A DNA stretch of 64,000 nucleotides, taken from positions 1 through 64,000 of the forward strand of contig JANQOU010000006.1 in assembly GCA_028285585.1 (NCBI GenBank). The letters are read 5' to 3'. The DNA comes from Acidimicrobiia bacterium (GTDB lineage: Bacteria > Actinomycetota > Acidimicrobiia > Spongiisociales > ZC4RG35). The position numbers and the translations under genes were made by a program. Shown one piece after another: positions 52,324 to 59,720 of the stretch (position 1 is its first letter; every line of letters begins with the position of its first letter). The notes beneath the pieces are model-generated. The model ran no database searches. It was not told where the DNA came from and saw only the letters and a program-made list of their open reading frames with translations.

Positions 52324-52904
52324 CCGGCTTTCTCGAAGAGGGAGATGAACTGAGGGCTCTTCCAGAGATTGAACTCACGGTGGCGCTCCACCAGGCCCAG
52401 ATCAGAAGTCATTCGGCGAACTTTGGCCGGCCACAGCTTCTGGCAGTGCACCTCGCGGGCTCGAAGAGGAGTCCCGTAGAGGATCATCGAAGTAGGGATG
52501 GCGTAGAGGCCCATGATCGGCTCTGCGGGGTAGATGAACAGGGCATGCCCGCCGGGCTTGAGAACACGTGACATCTCGGCGAAGGCTCGGTCAAGCTGAG
52601 GAATGTGCTCGATGGAGTGAACCGCCACGATGGTGTCGAATGTCTCATCGCCGTACTCGAGGTCTTCGGCGTACATGCACACCACGAGGTCAGTCCCTGC
52701 CACCTCTGGAGCGTTGGGGTTGGCATCTATCCCCACGACGTCGACACCGCGCTCGGCAAGACGCTTGGTCAAGTGGCCGCTGCCACATCCCACCTCGAGA
52801 ACGCGCTGGCTCGAATCGATGGGAAGGATCCGGTCGATCCTCTTCAAGTGCATGGGATCCCAGCGATTCACCAGCGCATATCGACTCGAGTCGTAAGTCG
52901 TCAT
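52320..52904 (-). CDS. Class I SAM-dependent methyltransferase
   Basis: 194-residue methyltransferase. Motif I is RVLEVGCGSGHLTKRLAERG, with VVGIDANPNAPEV next and DTIVAVHSIEHIPQLDRAF in the motif IV position. The substrate is unknown. ATG 52904 is preferred, 7 nt after TAGCCT (52917-52912), suggesting a leaderless start; an upstream ATG at 52934 lies inside the preceding gene. It overlaps rnhA by 4 bp, so the two are probably co-transcribed, along with DUF2332. Confidence 0.87.
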   Translation of the reverse strand: MTTYDSSRYALVNRWDPMHLKRIDRILPIDSSQRVLEVGCGSGHLTKRLAERGVDVVGIDANPNAPEVAGTDLVVCMYAEDLEYGDETFDTIVAVHSIEHIPQLDRAFAEMSRVLKPGGHALFIYPAEPIMGLYAIPTSMILYGTPLRAREVHCQKLWPAKVRRMTSDLGLVERHREFNLWKSPQFISLFEKAG

Positions 52905-52914
52905 CGAGCTCAGG

Positions 52915-54180
52915 CTATTGGAGTGTCTCGACATGCGGAGCGACCGAGTAGTCCAGTATCTCAGGCCCCCGCTCGGTCAGAGCCACATGGCTCACCGAGG
53001 TGTTCACCGGAGTGAAGAGTGATTCCGCATGGGTGTCGGAGGTCTTGGTGAGTGACGACACATAGGCCCGTATCGCCCCTCCGTGAGAAACGACGACAAC
53101 CGGCTCGCCGGTCACGATCGGCAGAGAGTCGACGGTGTTGGCAAACCGACTTGCCAGTTCGCCCCAGCTCTCCCCCGTCACACCTCGCCTCAAATCGACA
53201 CCGTCTCTGAAGATGGTCTCCATGACGTCCGGCCATCCCTTCTGGATCTCCGGCGTGGTGAGGCCCTCCCACGCCCCCATGTTGAGCTCTTTCAGCCCGG
53301 CAAGAGTCTCGAAGCCGTTTGCGGCGACTTTCGCCGCTGTAGACGAGGCGCGTTTCAGTGGCGATGCGTAGACGTGGTCCCAGGTCCCATACCAGTCTCC
53401 GAGCTGCTTCGCCTGCTCCTGGCCGACCTCGTTGAGATCCCAGTCACCCTGGCCTTGCCAGCGCCCCTCGACATTGGCATTGGTCTGGCCGTGCCGAATG
53501 AACGTGAAGACCTGGTCACCCGAGTCGAGATGAGCCTGCATCAGCTTGGAGCGAGGGCCCAGGTGCGAGACGTCGTTGAAAGTGGCCAGCCGCGGCCTGC
53601 CGAACTGCCATTTGATCCTGGTGATCGCGGTGTTCTGGGTGAAGGCGTGTGCTCTCGTGCCATGACCCGCCATATGACGATGGAGCACGGACTGGAGCAA
53701 GCCGCCGTGTGTGACGACAGCCGCCACTTCTCCATCGTCGAGACTGTGAAACAGCCGGTCGACGGCTCTCAACGCACGACGAGCGAGCTGATCGAGGCTC
53801 TCGCCGGTGCGGCCCAGCGGGATCGAGGGATCGTCGACTGCGCGGCGAAGCTGCTCACCGTCCTCACTCTGTATCTCCTCGAATCGCCGCCCTTCCCACT
53901 CGCCCATGTCCAATTCGAGAAACTCAGGATCGAGCTCGATGTCATCGGCAAAGGCGCCGGCTGTGCGCCGGGTGCGATCGAGCGGGGAGCTGACGACCTT
54001 GGAGAACTCCCAATCACTCAGCCGATCGGAGAGAGCTGCCAGAGAAGCTTCACCCGCAGAGCTGAGCGGACCGTCGGTCTGCCCGTTCCAGATCCCGTCG
54101 GCGTTGGCCTGCGACTCGGCGTGACGAACAAACACGATCTCACGTGTGCCGGTATTTGGGCGAAACGGAATCATCGCCAC
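52915..54180 (-). CDS. Histidine phosphatase family protein with two tandem domains
   Basis: 421 residues with two phosphoglycerate-mutase-like (histidine phosphatase) domains. Domain 1 has VFVRHAESQANADG (His20) and VVTHGGLLQSVL (His158); domain 2 has TFIRHGQTNANVEGR (His230) and VVVSHGGAIRAYV (His at about 365). Each domain therefore keeps its own phosphohistidine and second His. Most family members have one domain, so this looks like a fused duplication. Substrate unknown. The likely start is GTG 54180; an ATG two codons later is an alternative. Confidence 0.88.
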   Translation of the reverse strand: MAMIPFRPNTGTREIVFVRHAESQANADGIWNGQTDGPLSSAGEASLAALSDRLSDWEFSKVVSSPLDRTRRTAGAFADDIELDPEFLELDMGEWEGRRFEEIQSEDGEQLRRAVDDPSIPLGRTGESLDQLARRALRAVDRLFHSLDDGEVAAVVTHGGLLQSVLHRHMAGHGTRAHAFTQNTAITRIKWQFGRPRLATFNDVSHLGPRSKLMQAHLDSGDQVFTFIRHGQTNANVEGRWQGQGDWDLNEVGQEQAKQLGDWYGTWDHVYASPLKRASSTAAKVAANGFETLAGLKELNMGAWEGLTTPEIQKGWPDVMETIFRDGVDLRRGVTGESWGELASRFANTVDSLPIVTGEPVVVVSHGGAIRAYVSSLTKTSDTHAESLFTPVNTSVSHVALTERGPEILDYSVAPHVETLQ

Positions 54181-54256
54181 CGATGATGGCCGATTCTCTG
54201 CCTTTTGCTAGCTGATATCTGCCTGAAAGCTGTAGACCCCGTGGCTGCGGCCCGAC

Positions 54257-56311
54257 CTATCCGATGAAGGCCGAAGCGAAGATCAGCGAGACAATGGTCA
54301 TCACCTTGATGACGATGTTCATCGCCGGGCCGGAGGTGTCCTTGAACGGATCTCCGACCGTGTCTCCGATCACGGCCGCCTTGTGCTGCTCGCTGCCCTT
54401 GCCACCGAAGGCACCGGTCTCGATGAACTTCTTGGAGTTGTCCCAAGCACCACCGGCGTTGGCCATGAATATGGCGAGCAAGAACCCGGTGGCCAGAGCA
54501 CCGGCCAGGACACCGCCCAGAGCCTCGACGTCGATGAACCCGACTATCAGCGGAAGGGCGATAGCCAGCGAGCCGGGAATGACCATCTCGCGCAAGGCAC
54601 CGGCTGTCGCTATGTCGACACACGTCGTGTACTCCGGCTTGGCCTCGGGGTTGCCCTCCTTCAGCCCTGGGATCTCACGGAACTGACGACGAACCTCGTC
54701 GATCATCTTCCCGGCGGCTCGGCCGACTGCGTTCATGGTCAGAGCCGCAAACAGGAAGGTGAACCCGGCGCCGATGAACAACCCGATCGTGGTCGGCGCC
54801 CGAGAGATGTCGATCGTGTCCAGGCCAACCGCCTGCGTGAAAGCGTTGAAGAGAGCCAGTGCAGTGACGGCCGCCGAAGCGATGGCGAAGCCCTTGGCGA
54901 TGGCCGCTGTGGTGTTGCCCAGCGAGTCGAGAGCGTCTGTCGACTCTCTCACTTCCGGGTCGAGATGGGCCATCTCGGCGATGCCACCGGCGTTGTCGGC
55001 AATCGGGCCATAGGCGTCGACCGAAATCGTGATGCCGAGCGTGGCCAGCACGCCGATGGCGGCGATGGCGACACCGTAGATCCCTCCGCCGTCGCCCATC
55101 GCGAAGTCACCCGCCCAGAAGGCGACGCCGATGCCGGCGGCAACGGCCAGAACCGAATAGGCGGCCGAGCGCATGCCTTCGGCTATGCCGGAGATGATGA
55201 CGGTGGCGGGGCCTGTCTGTGACTGCCGTGCGATCTCCTTGACCGTCTTGTAATGGTCCGAGGTGAACCACTCCGAGATCTTGCCGACGAACCAGCCAAC
55301 GACGAGGCCGGCGACGACGGCAACCCAGATGCCGACCCAGTTGTCGACCTTGTCCCCGAAGATCCACGACGCAAGACCGGCGACACCGAGTGCGGTCACC
55401 ACCATGGCGAAGTTGGTGCCTCGGTGGAGAGCGGCGGCCAGGTGCGACTCGTCTTTGGCCCTGACCAGGAACGAGCCGATGATCGAGGCGAACATCCCAA
55501 GTGCGGCCACCGCAAGCGGGAAGATGATGGCCTCCGCCTGGAAACCGGTGCCGGCGAAGACGAGCGCCGAGTAGGCCACCGGCGCCACGATGGCTCCGAC
55601 GTAAGACTCGAAGAGGTCGGCACCCATGCCGGCGACATCACCGACGTTGTCACCGACGTTGTCGGCTATGACCGCGGGGTTGCGGGGATCGTCCTCGGGA
55701 ATCCCTGCTTCAACTTTGCCCACGAGGTCGGCCCCGACGTCGGCTGCCTTGGTGTAGATGCCACCGCCGACACGGGCGAACAGTGCGATGGAAGACCCGC
55801 CGAGCCCGATTGCAGTCACGATGTCGACCCAGTTCGGGTCGGCGATCACGTCCTTGAACAGCCAGAAGCCGAGAGAAACCCCGAGAAGGCCCAGCCCGGC
55901 GACGGTGAAGCCCATGACTGCACCGCCGCGGAAGGCGACTGGAAGGGCAGCCGGGATGCCACCCGTTCGCGCAGCCTCGGTTGTACGAGAGTTGGCCGCT
56001 GTTGCGATGCGCATGCCGACAAAGCCGGCAAGGGCCGAGAGAACGGCTCCAAACACGTAGGCGATGGCACCCCAGGGGCGGCCCCAGTCGAGGAGGGCAG
56101 CAATGAGGATCGCCATGGCGACGACGAACGCCGAGACCCAGATGTACTCGCGTCTGAGGAACGCCATGGCTCCGTCCCGGATGGCTGTCGCCAGCTCGAT
56201 CATCCGCTCGTTGCCTTGCGGCGCGGCCAGGACCGCGCGGGTGTAATACACCGCAAGAACAAGAGCCAGCGCACCCGCGGCAAGCGCGATGTACAGAATC
56301 GTGTCCGTCAT
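54257..56311 (-). CDS. hppA: Membrane-bound proton/sodium-translocating pyrophosphatase
   Basis: 684-residue membrane pyrophosphatase with about 16 TM helices that couples PPi hydrolysis to ion pumping. The active-site regions KAADVGADLVGKVEAGIPED and ADNVGDNVGDVAGMGADLFES are intact, as is the C-terminal GDTVGDPFKDTSGPAMN. The segment SLGNTTAAIAKGFAIASA has Ala at the position that marks K+-dependent enzymes (Lys in K+-independent ones). The pumped ion (H+ or Na+) cannot be settled by eye. With ppdK, which releases PPi, it may form part of a PPi-based energy economy. It appears monocistronic. Confidence 0.93.
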   Translation of the reverse strand: MTDTILYIALAAGALALVLAVYYTRAVLAAPQGNERMIELATAIRDGAMAFLRREYIWVSAFVVAMAILIAALLDWGRPWGAIAYVFGAVLSALAGFVGMRIATAANSRTTEAARTGGIPAALPVAFRGGAVMGFTVAGLGLLGVSLGFWLFKDVIADPNWVDIVTAIGLGGSSIALFARVGGGIYTKAADVGADLVGKVEAGIPEDDPRNPAVIADNVGDNVGDVAGMGADLFESYVGAIVAPVAYSALVFAGTGFQAEAIIFPLAVAALGMFASIIGSFLVRAKDESHLAAALHRGTNFAMVVTALGVAGLASWIFGDKVDNWVGIWVAVVAGLVVGWFVGKISEWFTSDHYKTVKEIARQSQTGPATVIISGIAEGMRSAAYSVLAVAAGIGVAFWAGDFAMGDGGGIYGVAIAAIGVLATLGITISVDAYGPIADNAGGIAEMAHLDPEVRESTDALDSLGNTTAAIAKGFAIASAAVTALALFNAFTQAVGLDTIDISRAPTTIGLFIGAGFTFLFAALTMNAVGRAAGKMIDEVRRQFREIPGLKEGNPEAKPEYTTCVDIATAGALREMVIPGSLAIALPLIVGFIDVEALGGVLAGALATGFLLAIFMANAGGAWDNSKKFIETGAFGGKGSEQHKAAVIGDTVGDPFKDTSGPAMNIVIKVMTIVSLIFASAFIG

Positions 56312-56369
56312 GTTGAGGGTTCCTCCCAGAGAGAAGTGACTTCGGAGCGGGCGGAATTATAGGAACTTG

Positions 56370-56732
56370 CTAGCGGTCCCACATATCGAAAAGGTCGCGA
56401 AGCGGAGTGAGGCGTCTCGGCTCCGGGCGGGGGCCGCGAATGATGCCGCGCACACCCAACACCAGCGACGCCAACGCGAAGACGACGCCGATCGTGGCTT
56501 GGAACCGAGCACCCCTCTCACAGGTCTCGGCATCGGATCTGAAGCGCAAGTCCTGTTCGGCGTCTGCCACGAAAATCGACCAGGGTGAGTCGCAAACGAC
56601 GACCACCTTCACCCGATTGCCGGCCTCGTTTTTGGTCCAGCGATTCAACTCCTGGTTGAACGGGGTGAAAACGAGGATGTAGACGAGCAGAGCACCAAGA
56701 GTGAGCGCGACGAAGCCCGATCTGCGATACAT
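56370..56732 (-). CDS. Hypothetical membrane protein, 120 residues
   Basis: Two hydrophobic segments, at about 5-25 (GFVALTLGALLVYILVFTP) and about 82-100 (IGVVFALASLVLGVRGI), with an extracytoplasmic stretch between that has two Cys (VVCDSPW and ETCERG), possibly a disulfide. The tail is basic and Pro-rich. No family recognised. TACACT lies 11 nt before ATG 56732. The gap to hppA is 58 bp and both genes are on the same strand. Confidence 0.6.
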   Translation of the reverse strand: MYRRSGFVALTLGALLVYILVFTPFNQELNRWTKNEAGNRVKVVVVCDSPWSIFVADAEQDLRFRSDAETCERGARFQATIGVVFALASLVLGVRGIIRGPRPEPRRLTPLRDLFDMWDR

Positions 56733-56792
56733 GAACCGCAGCGAGTGTATGGCCGCCGACGCTGCTAGCTCTTGGGATTATCAGCCGATGGG

Positions 56793-58106
56793 CTAGCCGA
56801 GCACGCTGAAGCTGGAAGCTTCGTTGATCTCACGGTTGCGGCTGAACACGGACATGTCGAGGTCGAGGCCGGTGTAGGGCATGGTCACCACGACCGGGTG
56901 TGCGTCGTGGTCGTGACCCGACTCGACTGCTTCGATCAGCTGAACCATGCAGTAGGCGGCGATGTGGCAGTTCTTGAACTGATTCCCACTGGTCCCGATC
57001 ATCAAATAGAAGCCGTCTAGATCCGTCTTGTCGTAGATCGGGATCCAATCGTCACTCACGTCGTACAAGTCGACGACGCCTTTCTTGTCGGCAGGCACAC
57101 CGAGATCAGGCAGACGCCGCGCCAGCCGAAGCACTTGGGCACGCCACTGGTCGTCGCTGATCTCACGGTCGAACACATCAGGGTCGGGCACCCAAACCTG
57201 CGGGTCACACTCAGGGTCCTGGCTGCCGACGAGGATGTGGTTTGCCACCTCGGGACGGAAGTACGTGCCCAGGTCATCGTCGCCAACCAGCATCCCGTCC
57301 TCCTCGAAATGGATCGTTGGCGGGGAAGGCACGTGATGAACCTCGTGACGAAGGGCTTTGGTCTTGATGCCCATCGTTTCGGTGACACCGGCCATGTCGT
57401 TGATGACGAAGGAATGGGGGCCGGCAACATTCACCACGATTGCGGCATCGACGGACCGCCCGTCGGCAAGGTCCACCCCGGTGACGCGTCCCCCTTCCTG
57501 ACGGATGGCGCTGACCTCTGCGTTGAACCAAAACTCCCCTCCTTTGGTCTCGGCGGCGCGCTGGAGGTTGTGAGTGGCCAGCTGAGGGTCTGTGATGTAC
57601 CCCGCAATCGGAGAGTGAACGGCACTCGTAATCTGCTTGGGCGGGTCCTCCCAGAACGCGTCCTCTTCGGGCCGCTTCGGTGGTGTGTGCTCACCGGTGT
57701 CGATGCCAGGGAGGCGGCTGGTGAGGTCGTTCACGTCCCACCGCTCGTATGCGATGCCGATCTCATCGAAGAGAGGGAGGACCTTGTCCTCGTATCGGCT
57801 GTCGTCGCCGATGAACACGCCGCCACACTGGACGAAGCCGGCGTTGCCACGCTCGTCGGTGACCTCCAGGTAGGCGTCCCAGTCCTTCCAGTAGTGGAAA
57901 CCCTCGAAGGCCATCGCCACACCCGCCCATGTCGAGTAATGGGTGCGCACGATCGCGCAGGAGTTCGCTGTCGACCCGTAGCCCGCTGCGGGAAGCTTGT
58001 CGATGTTGAGTGTCTTGTACCCGGCCTTGGAAAGCTCGAACCCCAGGTTGGCGCCGATTATCCCCGCTCCGATGATGACGGCGTCATAGCGCTCATTGTC
58101 TGACAT
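56793..58106 (-). CDS. DAO-family FAD-dependent oxidoreductase
   Basis: 437-residue amine oxidase/dehydrogenase of the D-amino-acid oxidase superfamily. The FAD motif is VIIGAGIIGANLGFELSKAG at the N-terminus, with STANSCAIVRTHYS next (position of flavin attachment in sarcosine oxidases) and MIGTSGNQFKNCHIAAYC near the end. It resembles the sarcosine/dimethylglycine dehydrogenase group. It is divergent from soxBDAG, with a 79-bp gap. ATG 58106 lies 7 nt after TACGCT (58119-58114). Substrate probably an N-methyl amino compound, by context. Confidence 0.86.
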   Translation of the reverse strand: MSDNERYDAVIIGAGIIGANLGFELSKAGYKTLNIDKLPAAGYGSTANSCAIVRTHYSTWAGVAMAFEGFHYWKDWDAYLEVTDERGNAGFVQCGGVFIGDDSRYEDKVLPLFDEIGIAYERWDVNDLTSRLPGIDTGEHTPPKRPEEDAFWEDPPKQITSAVHSPIAGYITDPQLATHNLQRAAETKGGEFWFNAEVSAIRQEGGRVTGVDLADGRSVDAAIVVNVAGPHSFVINDMAGVTETMGIKTKALRHEVHHVPSPPTIHFEEDGMLVGDDDLGTYFRPEVANHILVGSQDPECDPQVWVPDPDVFDREISDDQWRAQVLRLARRLPDLGVPADKKGVVDLYDVSDDWIPIYDKTDLDGFYLMIGTSGNQFKNCHIAAYCMVQLIEAVESGHDHDAHPVVVTMPYTGLDLDMSVFSRNREINEASSFSVLG

Positions 58107-58185
58107 GGCGCGAAGCGTATCCGCGATATGGGCATCGGTCTACGGCTTCTCGGGCCGGTTCTCGGTCTACGCTCCCGCCGTCTGC

Positions 58186-59448
58186 ATGAGCGACGTCAAG
58201 CGACCCCGATACTCAGCCTGGAAGCTGCTCACCCAAGGCTTCTCGAAGAAGCCCTGGCCGAAGGTGTGGGAGCACCACGAGCTTCAGTCGTCCTATGACG
58301 TGGTCATCATCGGCGGCGGCGTGCACGGGCTCGCCACTGCCTACTACCTGGCCCGGAACCACGGGATCACCAACGTCGCCGTGCTCGAGAAGTTCTACAT
58401 CGGCAGCGGAGGGTCAGGGCGGAACACCGCCATCGTCAGGTCGAACTATCTCACCCCAGAAGGCTCTCGCTTCTACGACCGATCGGTGAAGCTCTACGAG
58501 CACCTCGCCCAGGACCTCAACTTCAACGTGATGTTCGAGCAGCGGGGCCATATGACACTGGCTCACTCGGACTCCTCCCTTCGGACCATGCGCTGGAGGG
58601 CTGAGGTGAACAAGCTGGAAGGGATCAACTCGGAGGTGATCACCCCGAGCGAGATCAAGAAGCTGGCACCCTTTCTCGACATCACCGACCATCCCCGCTA
58701 CCCGATTCACGGTGCGCTCTGGCACCCACCGGGCGGGATCATTCGCCACGACGCCGTCGTCTGGGGGTACGCCCGGGCCGCCGCGGCGCTGGGCACACAC
58801 ATCCACCAAGACACCGAGCTGACCGCCATCGACGTCGACTCAGGACGCGTGATCGGGGTTCAAACCAGCAGAGGGCCCATCGCAACGAGGGTCGTCATCA
58901 ACTGCACGGCCGGCTGGGCGTCCCTCATCTCGGCGATGGCCGGCGTGACCTTGCCGATAACCACACGGCCGCTCCAAGCGGCTGTCACCGAGCCCGTGAA
59001 GAAGTTTCTCCACCCCGTGATCGTCTCGGGCAGCCTGCACACCTATGTGAGCCAGACCTCGCGAGGCGAGCTGGTGTTCGGGGCGTCGGTAGATCCTTTC
59101 GCCTCGTACTCGACACGCGGCTCGCTGGAGTTCACCACGGGACTGGCCACCCATGTGCTCGAGCTGATGCCGGCAATCTCCAACATGCGGCTTCTCCGCC
59201 AGTGGGCCGGCCTCTGCGACATGACTCCAGACTTCGGCCCGATCATTGGGCCGACACCAGCCGACGGCTTCTACGTGGACGTTGGCTGGGGCACCTACGG
59301 GTTCAAGGCCGGCCCAGTGGCCGGGGAGTCGGTGGCCGACATGATCGCCAACGGACAGCCCGGCCGACTCATCGAGCCCTTTGGCCTCGATCGTTTCGAG
59401 AAAGGCACCCTCACCGCGGAGAAGGGCGCCGCGGCCGTGGGCCATTAG
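58186..59448 (+). CDS. soxB: Sarcosine oxidase beta subunit-like
   Basis: 420-residue FAD/FMN oxidase subunit of heterotetrameric sarcosine oxidase. The FAD motif is VVIIGGGVHGLATAYYLARN, with GSGGSGRNTAIVRSNY behind it, and the His in GGIIRHDAVVWGYARAAAALG occupies the position of the covalent FMN attachment. The end motif VGWGTYGFKAGPVAGESVAD is typical. The enzyme oxidises sarcosine or related N-methyl amines to the amine plus formaldehyde equivalents. ATG 58186 (MSDVKRPRYSA) fits the family start; the frame is open 30 codons upstream. soxD begins 14 bp after its stop. Confidence 0.9.
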   Translation: MSDVKRPRYSAWKLLTQGFSKKPWPKVWEHHELQSSYDVVIIGGGVHGLATAYYLARNHGITNVAVLEKFYIGSGGSGRNTAIVRSNYLTPEGSRFYDRSVKLYEHLAQDLNFNVMFEQRGHMTLAHSDSSLRTMRWRAEVNKLEGINSEVITPSEIKKLAPFLDITDHPRYPIHGALWHPPGGIIRHDAVVWGYARAAAALGTHIHQDTELTAIDVDSGRVIGVQTSRGPIATRVVINCTAGWASLISAMAGVTLPITTRPLQAAVTEPVKKFLHPVIVSGSLHTYVSQTSRGELVFGASVDPFASYSTRGSLEFTTGLATHVLELMPAISNMRLLRQWAGLCDMTPDFGPIIGPTPADGFYVDVGWGTYGFKAGPVAGESVADMIANGQPGRLIEPFGLDRFEKGTLTAEKGAAAVGH

Positions 59449-59462
59449 CCGGTGCACTCCTG

Positions 59463-59720
59463 ATGCTGCTTATCCAGTGCCCCCACTGTGGAGACAGGAA
59501 CTCCGACGAGTTCACGTTCAACGGTGAGATCGTGCCTCGCCCCGACGCCGACGCCGACCCTGCGACGTGGCGCCGCTACCTCTATATGAAGAGCAACGGT
59601 GACGGCTGGCAAACGGAGCGTTGGTTTCACGTCTCAGGATGCCGACGATTCCTTCGGGTGGAAAGGAACCTCGACACAAACGAGATTCGCGACGTGCGGG
59701 ACTACGGAGATCCGTCATGA
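59463..59720 (+). CDS. soxD: Sarcosine oxidase delta subunit
   Basis: 85-residue zinc-binding subunit. LIQCPHCGDRNSDEF supplies the first Cys pair, and ERWFHVSGCRRFLRVERN supplies the His and third Cys, the standard zinc-site layout of SoxD. NGEIVPRPDADADPATWRRYLY is also conserved in this family. It overlaps soxA by ATGA at 59717-59720. Confidence 0.93.
   Translation: MLLIQCPHCGDRNSDEFTFNGEIVPRPDADADPATWRRYLYMKSNGDGWQTERWFHVSGCRRFLRVERNLDTNEIRDVRDYGDPS

Noticed and set aside
55253-56362. A 369-codon frame opposite hppA; similar long frames lie at 53083-54186 and 57135-58103.
   Set aside because: All lie opposite genes with clear motifs (pyrophosphatase, histidine phosphatase, DAO oxidase) and show only charged, low-complexity products.
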